Shown piece by piece: positions 6,656-15,060 of a DNA stretch of 18,304 bases. A model generated the notes under the pieces. That model did not search any database and was not told where the DNA came from. It saw only the letters and a list, made by a program, of their open reading frames with translations. The stretch is from an uncultured Allobaculum sp. GTDB taxonomy: Bacteria; Bacillota_I; Bacilli_A; Erysipelotrichales; Erysipelotrichaceae. Every line of letters begins with the position of its first letter. The first letter of the stretch is position 1. The DNA lies in the NCBI GenBank assembly GCA_910577085.1, contig CAJTLE010000052.1, forward strand, positions 1-18,304, written 5' to 3'. The translations under genes were made by a program, and so were the position numbers.

Positions 6656-7165
6656 TTACAGTGTCAGGCTTGGAGCCGTGTAGACGCGGGCCTTGAGTTC
6701 GTTGTCTAACGGATACAGAGCTCTGGCATCTTCACCAAACAGAGCCATCTTGTTGAGCAGATCCTGAGCGTTCTTTTCTTCTTCGCCCTGTTCTTTAACG
6801 AACCAGTTCAAAAATTCCATGGTTCTGAAGTCATGATCTTCAGACGCAGCCGCATAGATGGCATGGATCAGGGAAGTGACGTATTTTTCGTGTTCCAGTC
6901 CGATTTCTAATGGGTCAGACAGAGTGTTGAATTCACGATCTGGTTTTGCGATCGCGCTCAGTTCAATGCGAACACCATTGTTGCGCAGGAACTGTTTCAT
7001 CAGGTCAGCATGCGCCATTTCTTCCTGAACCTGAACGTCGTACCAGTTCGCAAAGCCATCCAGACCTTTGTCACTGTAGAAGTTGGCAAGGTCGAGATAC
7101 AGGTAAGCGGAATATAGTTCTTTGTTGATCTGATCAACCAGCAGGTTTGCAACCTTTTCATTCAT
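6656..7165 (-). CDS. ftnA: Bacterial non-haem ferritin (iron storage)
   Basis: 169 aa. The ATG at 7165 is chosen because GGAGG sits 8 bp before it; longer readings would put the ribosome binding site inside the gene. The protein is a four-helix bundle that self-assembles in the cytoplasm into a 24-subunit cage storing Fe(III). Ferroxidase residues are all present, each one lower than in E. coli FtnA: Glu16, Glu49, His52, Glu93, Gln126, Glu129 (motifs INKELYSAYLYL, VQEEMAHA, FVKEQGEEEKN). It is a single gene with its own terminator at 6511. The upstream region is AT-rich and includes the palindrome CTCTCGAGAG at 7229-7238, but I see no clear Fur or PerR box. In anaerobes ferritin typically supplies iron and limits damage on oxygen exposure. 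Confidence 0.95.
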   Translation of the reverse strand: MNEKVANLLVDQINKELYSAYLYLDLANFYSDKGLDGFANWYDVQVQEEMAHADLMKQFLRNNGVRIELSAIAKPDREFNTLSDPLEIGLEHEKYVTSLIHAIYAAASEDHDFRTMEFLNWFVKEQGEEEKNAQDLLNKMALFGEDARALYPLDNELKARVYTAPSLTL

Positions 7166-7250
7166 AAACATTTCCTCCAATATCAGTTTCAGATATCAAT
7201 TTTTTGAGAATTGGTTTTTCGATCAGTTCTCTCGAGAGCAGAGTAGCAGA

Positions 7251-7286
7251 AATCGGGCCGCTGGCGTAAAGTCAGACGGCCCGATT
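7251..7286 (-). terminator. Strong hairpin downstream of nadE, possible terminator
   Basis: A perfect 10-bp stem AATCGGGCCG (7251-7260) / CGGCCCGATT (7277-7286). On the - strand, the direction of nadE transcription, only a weak TTTCTG follows. On the + strand GTAATTTTTA follows. It may end nadE transcription, block antisense reading, or both. Confidence 0.5.
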
Positions 7287-7289
7287 GTA

Positions 7290-7491
7290 ATTTTTAACTA
7301 TTTCTGTCCGGTTTGAGTGCCCAGAAAGGCTTTTGGGAAGATCTGCCAGCCAAGTTATGGCAGAGCAGTACTGACAGGCAGCTCAGACAGTGCATACGCA
7401 TAGGCGGTCTGGATACACATTACAAACAGGTAGGCATATGTACTATGAATATGCGCTACAGCCAGACGGTACGCATATCAGGATGGAGATA
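7290..7491. other. Intergenic stretch between the ferritin leader hairpin and nadE, no gene seen
   Basis: I find no ribosome binding site or family-like protein here. It has short repeated motifs: TACGCATA twice (about 7394 and 7471) and an inverted pair GCATAT (7434-7439) / ATATGC (7449-7454). Their role is unclear. Part may be the 3' untranslated region of nadE. Confidence 0.3.
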
Positions 7492-9435
7492 TTACTCTTG
7501 ATTCTGTTTTTCCAGCTTTTCCACTTCCGCAAGCCACATATTTCTGGATGCATCACTTGGCATGCGCCAGTCGCCGCGTGGTGAGAAGTTGACGGATCCG
7601 ACTTTGACGCCATCGGGCATGCAGTTGCGTTTGAACTGCTGGGAGAAGAAGCGGGTATAGAAGGTGCGTAAAGCTTTCAGAATGGTCTTTGGATCGACAT
7701 TCTTGAAGGCATGGCAGGCCAGATCATAGATTTTGGCCGGGCTTTCGTGGAAGCGCAGCATGTGATAGAGGAAGAAGTCATGCAGATCATAACTGCCCAG
7801 GACCTCTTCGGTTTTCTGTGCAATCTTGCCTTCTTTATCAGGCGGCAGCAGTTCTGGGGAAACAGGCGTTGCACAGATATCCATCAATACATCATATAAA
7901 GCAATGTTGCCTTTGGCTTTGGCACCCAGGGCATCACTTTCAACAATGTAGCGTACGAGTGTTTTTGGAACGGAAACATTGACGCCGTACATCGACATAT
8001 GGTCACCGTTGTAGGTGCACCAGCCTAAAGCAAGCTCACTTAAGTCACCGGTACCGATGACTAACGCATTTTCCTTATTGGCCACATCCATCAGAATCTG
8101 GGTGCGTTCACGGGCCTGCGAGTTTTCATAGGTAATATCATGAACGGATTCATCCTGGCCGATGTCTTTGAAATGCTGGAGAACTGCCGGTCCGATTGGT
8201 ATTTCTTTGGCCGTAACCCCAAGCAGTTCCATCAGTTTTTCGGCATTGGATTTGGTTCGTTTGGTCGTTCCAAAGCCAGGCATGGTGATCGCAATAATGC
8301 CTTTAGGATCCAGATGTAAAATCTCAAACGCCTTGGCACAGACTAATAAAGCCAGTGTGGAGTCAAGACCACCGGAAATGCCGATGACAACTTTTGTTGC
8401 ATGAATTTTCGAAAGACGGGTAGCCAGACCTCTGGCCTGAATAGCCAGAATGTTGCGGCAGCGTTCAATGCGGCTCTTTTCGTCCTGTAAAACGAATGGA
8501 TAGTGGTCGACAGGACGGTAGAGTTCAATGGATTCAACGGGTTTGGAGGCGAATGGAATGTGCAGATAGCCATCTTCCAGCGATTCAAACGTTGTCTTGT
8601 AGTGGAGACGGTCATTGCGCAGAATTTCCAGGTCAATCTGCGCAAGCAGGTAAGGCTTTGGATCGCGCAGAGAAGATTCGGCGAGAACCTTACCGTTTTC
8701 TGCAATGATATCCTGGCCGCCAAATACCAGATCAGAGGAGCTTTCATCCGGGCCGGCAGAAGCATATAAGTAAGCGCAGAAATTGCGGGCGGATTGTTCG
8801 CGGACAATATTCTTACGGTATTCGTCTTTGGAAATGACTTCATTGGAAGCCGACAGGTTACAAAGCACATTGGCTCCGGCACTGGCATGATGGGAGCTCA
8901 CCGGAATGGAAACCCAGAGATCTTCACAGATTTCGGCGCCGATCACTGCACCGGTCGTGTAGTCTTCAAACAGAATTTTGTCGGTGACCGGAACGGCTTT
9001 ATTCATGAAGTGAACCTGAGCCCGTTCAGGCAGATACAGAGAAGAAGCAAACCAGCGCTGTTCATAGTATTCGTTATAGTTGGGCAGATAGGTCTTGGCA
9101 TAGAAGCCTTTGACTTCATTCTGACTGATAAAGGCAGCGGTGTTATACAGGTGGTTTCCAACCTGTAAAGGCAGACCCACCAGAACCGACAGCGAATCCG
9201 GCAGATTGCGGGTCAGATACTCCAGAGCCTGCAGGGTCTGGTGCTGCAATAAAGACTCATAGAACAGATCCTGACAGGTATAGCCGGTCAGCGAAAGTTC
9301 CGGTGTGACAACCAGTCTTGTGGTTTCTGGCAGTTCTTTACAAAGACCAAGAATGGCTTTGGCATTGGCCATTGGATCGGCAATCTGCACCGGTGGTGTC
9401 ATTGTGCAGACTTCATAATAAGAATAGCGATTCAT
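7492..9435 (-). CDS. nadE: Glutamine-dependent NAD+ synthase
   Basis: 647 aa, the normal size for the two-domain form. It makes NAD+ from deamido-NAD+, ATP and glutamine, the last step of NAD synthesis. The N-terminal nitrilase-like amidase domain (about 1-290) has the triad Glu46 (TPELSLTGY), Lys114 (YAKTYLPNY) and Cys170 (GAEICEDLW), and releases ammonia. The C-terminal synthetase (about 325-640) has the ATP-binding loop SGGLDS at 354-359 and the family motif GTGDLSELALGW. ATG 9435 is preceded by AAAGGA. The gene is alone, with a short leader hairpin upstream (9474-9490) and a hairpin downstream at 7251. No NiaR or NrtR operator is obvious. Confidence 0.97.
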   Translation of the reverse strand: MNRYSYYEVCTMTPPVQIADPMANAKAILGLCKELPETTRLVVTPELSLTGYTCQDLFYESLLQHQTLQALEYLTRNLPDSLSVLVGLPLQVGNHLYNTAAFISQNEVKGFYAKTYLPNYNEYYEQRWFASSLYLPERAQVHFMNKAVPVTDKILFEDYTTGAVIGAEICEDLWVSIPVSSHHASAGANVLCNLSASNEVISKDEYRKNIVREQSARNFCAYLYASAGPDESSSDLVFGGQDIIAENGKVLAESSLRDPKPYLLAQIDLEILRNDRLHYKTTFESLEDGYLHIPFASKPVESIELYRPVDHYPFVLQDEKSRIERCRNILAIQARGLATRLSKIHATKVVIGISGGLDSTLALLVCAKAFEILHLDPKGIIAITMPGFGTTKRTKSNAEKLMELLGVTAKEIPIGPAVLQHFKDIGQDESVHDITYENSQARERTQILMDVANKENALVIGTGDLSELALGWCTYNGDHMSMYGVNVSVPKTLVRYIVESDALGAKAKGNIALYDVLMDICATPVSPELLPPDKEGKIAQKTEEVLGSYDLHDFFLYHMLRFHESPAKIYDLACHAFKNVDPKTILKALRTFYTRFFSQQFKRNCMPDGVKVGSVNFSPRGDWRMPSDASRNMWLAEVEKLEKQNQE

Positions 9436-9473
9436 AGATTTTCCTTTCAGTGTTCAAAAAGGGGGAGATCCAT

Positions 9474-9490
9474 TCTGTCCAAAAGACAGA
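9474..9490 (-). promoter_or_regulatory. Small hairpin in the nadE leader
   Basis: A 6-bp stem TCTGTC (9474-9479) / GACAGA (9485-9490) with loop CAAAA lies about 40 bp before the nadE start codon. It could stabilise the leader or be an operator. No U-run follows, so it is not a terminator. Confidence 0.25.
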
Positions 9491-9578
9491 GTGAAAATCC
9501 GATCTCTTCTTATTCTAACCGAGATTACGCACTCGTGGCATGCGGGGATGATTTTGGAAGACAGAAGCATTCAGAACG

Positions 9579-9611
9579 TAAAAAAACGCCCAACCCTTGC
9601 GAGTCGGACGT
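9579..9611 (-). terminator. Terminator of the polysaccharide ABC/GT2 transcription unit
   Basis: On the - strand a 9-bp stem ACGTCCGAC / GTTGGGCGT (9603-9611 with 9586-9594, including G-U pairs) with loop TCGCAAGG is followed by seven U. It lies about 140 bp past the last glycosyltransferase gene. The intervening 9612-9749 contains a palindrome CTCTTTAAAGAG but no gene. Confidence 0.75.
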
Positions 9612-9749
9612 GAAGTATGTTTTCAAAATTGCTTAAGAGGATTCTCTTTAAAGAGTTGCGTCCTGCATAGAGCATCAAAGGCAGTTCGTCAAAGACTTCT
9701 TCAATGCGCCTGCCTGAAGAAACTTGAGGATGAGACTCGGGTATAAAGA

Positions 9750-10766
9750 TCAGGATTCAGGTCCTTTTCCGCCAATCAGATAAGAATACATCAAAATCCA
9801 TTCTTTATACGTCAGCAGAGAAGGAAGATGCATGGCCCGAAGGCTTCTTGCCTTCTTCCAGCTTTTCTGGTCGATCACCTGCAGGTAGGTTTCAAAGAAG
9901 GAAATCTTTGCATCGTCCTCTTTGCTCCAGCCCTTGTAGCCGGTCTGTTTGAGCGCCTGCAGGACATCGAGTTTATCTTTGAAAGGCGCATAGACCGTGC
10001 GATAAGGCGGACGGACAACCTTACTGATCTTGGCCTTGAGTATGGCCAGTTTGGAGGTTTCTTTGGCCTGCGGCAGTCCGGTTGTATTTTTTGTATGGAT
10101 CCGGTATTCCATCAATGGTTTATCCAGATAATACAGACCCCCATCAATGGCAGCCAGAAGGGCTAAGGCCCAGTCATGAGGCAGCGGCAGATCGAGATCC
10201 AGATACTTTTGAGCAATATCTTTTCGAACAAGCATTGTGCATCCCTGACCAATATTGTGATCCAGAACGTCCTCAAGCTTTACCGGATTCATCCCGCCGG
10301 GGTTTGAAAGGGGAAAGCCGATCAGGTTCTGATTGGACCATCCTTTGCGGGGAACGATGGAAAAAGGCTGGCCATTCTGGTCCATGAACGTAAAGGACGA
10401 AACAATAACACTGGCCTGTGGACAGCTGGTCGCGGCCTTGGCAAGTTCCTCAAGTTTATCGGGATTCCAGCGGTCATCCTGATCGCACAGGAGAATATAG
10501 TCGCCACTGGTGTTTTCCAGCAGGGTACGGAAATTGGCAGTAAAGCCAAGATTACCGGAGGGTTCTTTCAGTCTGGTTACCGTAAGATCTGGATGGTCCT
10601 GGATCCATTGGTCAACCATGGCGATTGTGTTGTCACTGGAGCCATCATCGCGCATGACTAGTTCATCAAAAGGATGAGTTTGTGTGGCCAGAGAGTCAAG
10701 CTGTTCCTGCAGATAGGCCTGGCCGTTATATAAGGCCAGGACAATGCTGAAAAAAGGAGCTGACAT
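9750..10766 (-). CDS. Family 2 glycosyltransferase, rhamnosyltransferase-like
   Basis: 338 aa. The GT-A fold is at 1-230: FSIVLALYNGQAYLQEQLDSL at the N-terminus, RDDGSSDNT for nucleotide-sugar binding, CDQDDRW as the metal-binding DxD-type motif, then HDWALALLA near the acceptor site. The pattern closely resembles Streptococcus RgpB and RfbF alpha-1,3-rhamnosyltransferases, which build rhamnan chains on the cytoplasmic side. The exact sugar is not proven. There is no membrane segment. It starts 2 bp after the stop of the ABC ATPase, with AGGA before the ATG, so the two are certainly co-transcribed and translationally coupled. No dTDP-rhamnose genes are in the window. Confidence 0.88.
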   Translation of the reverse strand: MSAPFFSIVLALYNGQAYLQEQLDSLATQTHPFDELVMRDDGSSDNTIAMVDQWIQDHPDLTVTRLKEPSGNLGFTANFRTLLENTSGDYILLCDQDDRWNPDKLEELAKAATSCPQASVIVSSFTFMDQNGQPFSIVPRKGWSNQNLIGFPLSNPGGMNPVKLEDVLDHNIGQGCTMLVRKDIAQKYLDLDLPLPHDWALALLAAIDGGLYYLDKPLMEYRIHTKNTTGLPQAKETSKLAILKAKISKVVRPPYRTVYAPFKDKLDVLQALKQTGYKGWSKEDDAKISFFETYLQVIDQKSWKKARSLRAMHLPSLLTYKEWILMYSYLIGGKGPES

Positions 10767-10768
10767 AC

Positions 10769-11932
10769 CTAGTCCTGATCAAGTTCCGGATTGACAGGGT
10801 TGGCATCCGCTTTGATCCGGATGGTCTTGTGGTCAATCTGGCGTTTGGTCTTGCCATCACGCAGGATGACTTCAATACGGTGGGTTCCTCCTGTTAACAG
10901 GGAACCATCAATGGTTGTCGTCAGACCGGTAGTGGCCTCATCAATAAAGCCGGCGTAGTCTTCCTGATAGGCTTTGAAGACATCCGGGCGGGGAACGCGG
11001 GTGACATTTTCAATCGGCTTTTCATCAAAGAGCACTTCAACCTGACCATCCAGGGAGTTGGAAACAGACCAGCCGTTGATCGTTAATGGCTGATTGAGTG
11101 CAACAGACTGGAATGGCACTGGGGTATCAATGAAGACAGCACCGCGTGGGAGGTGTTCAGAGCTTTCAGCTGCCTGCTTGGCTTCTTCTTTGTTATCGAT
11201 GGCCGACTGTTCGAGGTATTTGGAAATGACATAGGTTGGATCACCATCCAGGCGAAGTTTTCCTTTGTAAATCCAGACAGCCCGGGAGCAGAGCACTTTG
11301 ACAACACCGAGCGAGTGGCTGACGATGACGATGGTCTTATCAGAGTCACGCAGTTCTTCCAGCTTGTCAAAGCACTTGTTCTGGAAGTGCTGGTCACCAA
11401 CCGCCAGAATTTCATCGATCAGCAGAATTTCGGCATCGACGTTGATCGCAACGGAGAAAGCCAGACGCATATACATACCTGAAGAATAGGTACGAACCGG
11501 TTCATCAATGAAGTCTCCCAGTTCGGAGAAGGCGATGATGTCATCGATTCGTTTGTCGATTTCATCATGGCTTAAACCAAAAATGGCAGCGTTGAAGTAA
11601 ATGTTTTCACGGCCGGTAAAGTCTGGATGGAAGCCGGCACCCAGTTCAAGCAGACTGGTGAGCTTGCCGTTGGTTTCGACGGTTCCAGAGTTTGGGTAGA
11701 GGATTTTGGTCATGATTTTGAGCAGGGTCGATTTACCGGAACCGTTGGTTCCAATCAGAGCGACCGTTTCGCCCCTTTTAATATCCAGGGAGATATCATC
11801 CAGGACAACGTTTTCAATGACCTCCCCGCGCCGGCGGGTGAGCATTTCTTTGAGGGTTTTTTGTTTATCTTTATATGTCCGGAATTTTTTGGTCATATTC
11901 CGGATCTCAATGGCATTGTTTTGATCGATCAT
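10769..11932 (-). CDS. Polysaccharide export ABC transporter, ATP-binding subunit (RgpD/Wzt/TagH-like)
   Basis: 387 aa. The nucleotide-binding domain (about 1-245) has Walker A GTNGSGKST (61-69), signature YSSGMYMRL, Walker B ILLIDEILAVGD and switch His in VSHS. The motif ELGAGFHPDFTGREN is typical of polysaccharide exporters (ABC-5 family). A 130-residue C-terminal extension (about 255-387) of beta character follows, as in Wzt proteins, where it recognises the finished glycan. It would pair with the permease at 15061, to move a lipid-linked polysaccharide across the membrane. Oddly the partner is not adjacent: a large glycosyltransferase gene lies between. It is preceded by GAGGTGG at 5 bp and by a candidate operator at 11965. 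Confidence 0.92.
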   Translation of the reverse strand: MIDQNNAIEIRNMTKKFRTYKDKQKTLKEMLTRRRGEVIENVVLDDISLDIKRGETVALIGTNGSGKSTLLKIMTKILYPNSGTVETNGKLTSLLELGAGFHPDFTGRENIYFNAAIFGLSHDEIDKRIDDIIAFSELGDFIDEPVRTYSSGMYMRLAFSVAINVDAEILLIDEILAVGDQHFQNKCFDKLEELRDSDKTIVIVSHSLGVVKVLCSRAVWIYKGKLRLDGDPTYVISKYLEQSAIDNKEEAKQAAESSEHLPRGAVFIDTPVPFQSVALNQPLTINGWSVSNSLDGQVEVLFDEKPIENVTRVPRPDVFKAYQEDYAGFIDEATTGLTTTIDGSLLTGGTHRIEVILRDGKTKRQIDHKTIRIKADANPVNPELDQD

Positions 11933-11964
11933 AGGTCCACCTCATCCTTCCTTATATATTGTAT

Positions 11965-12000
11965 GGAATATTCGGATTCGCAGATTGTCGGGAATATTCC
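11965..12000 (-). promoter_or_regulatory. Paired GGAATATTC(C) palindromes upstream of the ABC ATPase gene
   Basis: GGAATATTCC at 11991-12000 is a perfect palindrome. A second copy with one mismatch, GGAATATTCG, lies at 11965-11974, with starts 26 bp apart. Together they also form 9-bp inverted arms. They sit 33-68 bp upstream of the start codon. A TACAAT-like -10 lies just downstream on the - strand, so a repressor bound here would cover the promoter. The factor is unknown. The rest of 11933-12309 holds hairpins but no gene. Confidence 0.4.
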
Positions 12001-12036
12001 GGTTTTGTCTTTGTTCATCTGATTTCTATCGATGAA

Positions 12037-12070
12037 GTCTGTCTGAAAGCCTGCCGGTTTCCAGACAGAC
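12037..12070. other. Long near-perfect hairpin of unknown role
   Basis: The outer arms GTCTGTCTG (12037-12045) and CAGACAGAC (12062-12070) are perfect. After one mismatch the stem continues as AAGCC/GGTTT, with loop TGCC. No U-run follows on either strand, so it is not a standard terminator. It lies upstream of the probable ATPase promoter and downstream of the large glycosyltransferase terminator. Confidence 0.45.
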
Positions 12071-12240
12071 ATGAATTTGTCTTTTGAGTAAGTCGTGCAG
12101 AACCAGTCAAAGAAAATCAGTCAAAGAACCAGCAAAATGGTTCATTCTTTGAGCCTGATTGATCCGCTCTCTTATTGTAAGCAATCCATTGCGTGAATCC
12201 AAACATGGATATGAGAATCGATTTGCATTTCATGGCCTGA

Positions 12241-12274
12241 CATAAAGAGAAAGCGCCTGCTTGAACAGGCGCTT
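12241..12274 (-). terminator. Terminator of the large glycosyltransferase gene
   Basis: A perfect 9-bp stem AAGCGCCTG (12251-12259) / CAGGCGCTT (12266-12274). On the - strand it is followed by TCTCTTTATG, a U-rich but interrupted tail. It is about 36 bp past the stop codon. Confidence 0.65.
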
Positions 12275-12309
12275 AAGTTCTTCTTCCAGAAGACTACTTT
12301 CTGGAAAGC

Positions 12310-14919
12310 CTATTTGTTTTCCGGACGTTTTGGGCGAACGGTTCCGGCTGTGTAGTAGTCTTCCCCTAAGAAATCAGGGTTGATATATGGATTGACTTCA
12401 TCATCCTTGCGTAACTGGTAGGTGATGCTGGTCAGATCGTAGTTTGGATTATAGTACGGATCTTCAGTGCGTAATTCATCCGGCCATAAAGAATACATGC
12501 GGCGCACTTCGTTTTCAAAACGCTTTTTCTTTTCCGGGCTGTCTTCATAGCCGCGCGTTTTGGATTCGTAGTGGTACATCATCGCAAATGGGTTCTGAAC
12601 GATTTCATAGCCATGGGAGCGGATGCGTAAGCAGAAGTCGATATCGTTGTAAGCAACAGCGAGATCTTCATTGAAGCCGCCAACTTCATCAAAGACGTGA
12701 CGAGGAACCATCATGCAGGCAGCCGTAACGGCGCTGGCATTGAACAGGGTGCGCATACGGTAGTTGTCGCAGCCTTCAGGCTGACCGATCATACCATGAC
12801 CGGCAACACCGGAATGACCGATGATAACGCCATTGTGCTGAACCGTACCATCTTCGAAGTACAGCTTGGCACCCACTGCACCAACGTTTGGAAGCATGGC
12901 CTGGCCAAGCAGTTCGTCGAGCAGGTATTCATCGACGATTTCGGTATCGTTGTTCAAGAATAACAGGTAGTCACCTTTTGCTTCTTTGACACCGAAGTTG
13001 TTGATGGCTGAGTAGTTGAATGGGTGTTCCCAAGTGATGATACGCAGGTTTGGATATTTAGCCTGCAGGTCTTTGTAGCCTTCAAAGGTCTTGGCTTCTG
13101 TGGAGTTGTTTTCGACAACGATCACTTCAAAGTTGCGGTATTTGGACAGTTCCATTAATGGTTCAACCGCAATGCGCAGATCATCAATATGATCCTTGCT
13201 TGGAATGATGATCGAAATTAGTGGATTGCCTGGCGTTGGATAACGCAGGTGGTACTGGCCAGGCGTGGAGTTTCTCATCAGACCAACATCCAGACCATTG
13301 CGTCTTGCCCATGCACGCAGCGCACGTTCACCAGCGGTGTAGGCCCATTTTTTGGAATCGGCCGCAAGAGCAGTGGAGCCTTCACACATTCGCCAGTGGT
13401 AGAGCACTCTTGGAATGTGTTTGATGTTGGCTGGATCGCAGACATCCATCAGGCGTAAAACCAGATCGTAGTCCTGCGCACCATCGTATTTGGACTGCAG
13501 GCTGCCACCGACCTTATCCCAGATATCTTTGCGGATAGCCAGGAAGTGGCAGATGTAGTTAGTCGAACGAAGCAGAGCCGGGGAGAAGTCAGGCTTGAAG
13601 TTTGGTCCGACATAACGGCCGCTTTCGTCTTCATATTTATCTTCGTCTGTGTAGACAAAGTCATAATCTTTTTCATTGACCGCTTTTACGACCTCAAACA
13701 GGCAGTCTGGTTCAAGGAAGTCATCGTGGTCATATAAGGCGATCATGTCACCGGTTGCTAAATCAGCAGCGGCGTTCATGTTGCCGGAAATTCCGAGGTT
13801 CTTTTCCAGACGGCACCAGGAGATTTTTGGATCTGGATGCGCTTTGAGCCATTCTTCTACCTTGTTATTGTCTTTGGAAGAACCATCGGCGATGCAAAGC
13901 TGCCAGTTCGTGTACGTCTGCTCACGAACGGAATCGATCATTTTTTCCAGCAGATCGATTGGAGTGTTATAGGCAGCAACGATCAGCGAGATCTTTGGAT
14001 TCTTTTCGAACTGTACGTGGCGCTGTCTTTCAAGCTCTTCTTTGGATGTGCGGTGCTTGAGGAAGTATTCGTTGTACAGATCGTTGAAGTCCGCATTTTT
14101 ACCGGACAGTTTGAAGACCATCCGGGAAAGTTTGGGGGATTTTGCCATGTTGGCAGTATGGGTAGCGACTTTCGAAAGGAAAGGGCCGACACCATTGGTG
14201 CGCAGGTAGTTCATGCCGCGGCTGATTTTTCCATCGAGCAGACCGCCAAAAGACTGGGAAAGCGCACTGGTCTTTTTGAGTGGGATCGTCCATTCCTGCT
14301 TACCATTGGTAATGCGCAGGGAAAGTGGTTTGACGATTTTATGAGAATCCTGAATGGAGATCGCAAATCCTACTACGCGTTCTTTGAGGGCGAAGTAGGA
14401 GCGAACAACGTCCAGACGGGAAGTGTAGTCAGTTTTAACACGGAACGTTTTTCCATTGCCATCGACGATAGCAACATTGAGCTGATCGCGGTCATTAAAT
14501 CCGATCAGCCAGCCGCCGATAGAAATGATGTCTTTGACATCATAGTAGAAGTCAACGTTGCAGATCAGACCGGTATCATTGGTCAGTTCCGCAAGGTCTT
14601 CTCTGGAAAAGGTTTTCGGAGTTCTGCCATGGAAGGCAAGGGAGAGACTTCCCAGATTACTTTCTGGAAGTTCAGCTCTTAAGATAAAGCCAGTGTACTT
14701 CTGATTGGGGTACTGCCTGGCTAACGCACTGTTGCGAGGGGATGAGAGGTGACGCACTCGATAGTCGACAGGCTGGCCATTGATGAGCAGGTCAAACTCG
14801 TTGCCGTCATAGTCCGCCCCATCAACCGCAATACCGCGGATGACCACGATGTCGGTGCCATCCTTGCGTTTGAGCACATCGAGCTTCTCGATTGTAAAAG
14901 AGTAAATTTCATTGCTCAT
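12310..14919 (-). CDS. Large glycosyltransferase with two GT2 domains and an N-terminal beta domain
   Basis: 869 aa. The ATG at 14919 is chosen because AGGAG lies 10 bp upstream; the ATG three codons earlier is too close. Layout: an N-terminal region of about 290 residues with no motif I know, mainly beta and possibly glycan-binding. First GT2 domain about 308-560 (ISLIVAAYNTP, DHDD at 397-400, GAQDYDLVLR). Second GT2 domain about 567-790 (ISIIIPSKDHIDDLR, VVENNS, NNDTE at 656-660, AYNDIDFCLRIR). Both carry intact DxD-type metal sites, so each may transfer a sugar. Such double enzymes often make a two-sugar repeat of a wall or capsule polymer. No membrane segment is visible. It is flanked by hairpins on both sides, so it may be transcribed apart from the ABC genes. 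Donor and acceptor sugars cannot be read. Confidence 0.9.
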   Translation of the reverse strand: MSNEIYSFTIEKLDVLKRKDGTDIVVIRGIAVDGADYDGNEFDLLINGQPVDYRVRHLSSPRNSALARQYPNQKYTGFILRAELPESNLGSLSLAFHGRTPKTFSREDLAELTNDTGLICNVDFYYDVKDIISIGGWLIGFNDRDQLNVAIVDGNGKTFRVKTDYTSRLDVVRSYFALKERVVGFAISIQDSHKIVKPLSLRITNGKQEWTIPLKKTSALSQSFGGLLDGKISRGMNYLRTNGVGPFLSKVATHTANMAKSPKLSRMVFKLSGKNADFNDLYNEYFLKHRTSKEELERQRHVQFEKNPKISLIVAAYNTPIDLLEKMIDSVREQTYTNWQLCIADGSSKDNNKVEEWLKAHPDPKISWCRLEKNLGISGNMNAAADLATGDMIALYDHDDFLEPDCLFEVVKAVNEKDYDFVYTDEDKYEDESGRYVGPNFKPDFSPALLRSTNYICHFLAIRKDIWDKVGGSLQSKYDGAQDYDLVLRLMDVCDPANIKHIPRVLYHWRMCEGSTALAADSKKWAYTAGERALRAWARRNGLDVGLMRNSTPGQYHLRYPTPGNPLISIIIPSKDHIDDLRIAVEPLMELSKYRNFEVIVVENNSTEAKTFEGYKDLQAKYPNLRIITWEHPFNYSAINNFGVKEAKGDYLLFLNNDTEIVDEYLLDELLGQAMLPNVGAVGAKLYFEDGTVQHNGVIIGHSGVAGHGMIGQPEGCDNYRMRTLFNASAVTAACMMVPRHVFDEVGGFNEDLAVAYNDIDFCLRIRSHGYEIVQNPFAMMYHYESKTRGYEDSPEKKKRFENEVRRMYSLWPDELRTEDPYYNPNYDLTSITYQLRKDDEVNPYINPDFLGEDYYTAGTVRPKRPENK

Positions 14920-14947
14920 GGATTGCATTCTCCTAATATATTATGGA

Positions 14948-14971
14948 AAGACAGACGCTAACGGCTGTCTT
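14948..14971 (-). promoter_or_regulatory. Hairpin just upstream of the large glycosyltransferase gene
   Basis: A 7-bp stem AAGACAG (14948-14954) / CTGTCTT (14965-14971) lies about 28 bp before the start codon and close to the ribosome binding site. It could be part of a tandem terminator with the stem at 14988, or a leader structure affecting translation. Confidence 0.35.
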
Positions 14972-14977
14972 GAAAAA

Positions 14978-15013
14978 GGCATAGAAATTCCAATGCCCGT
15001 ACAGGCATTGGAA
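14978..15013 (-). terminator. Hairpin after the ABC permease gene, partial or full terminator
   Basis: A perfect 10-bp stem TTCCAATGCC (14988-14997) / GGCATTGGAA (15004-15013) with loop CGTACA. On the - strand TTTCTATG follows, a weak U-tract, so it may allow read-through into the glycosyltransferase and set lower expression of the downstream genes. Confidence 0.55.
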
Positions 15014-15060
15014 TGTCGTGATTTGCAACTCTTGTTTTTTTTGTTTTCAACGCTCTGAGA

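Noticed and set aside
7166..7180. A longer ferritin beginning at TTG 7180
   Set aside because: That reading would place the GGAGG ribosome binding site inside the coding region; ATG 7165 has ideal spacing.
7393..7482. A large hairpin between nadE and ferritin
   Set aside because: On inspection the repeated TACGCATA motifs are direct rather than inverted; only the short GTCTGG/CCAGAC and GCATAT/ATATGC pairs are inverted.
13837..14682. A 281-codon open frame on the + strand inside the large glycosyltransferase
   Set aside because: It is antisense to a gene with clear GT2 motifs and has no ribosome binding site or recognisable domain.
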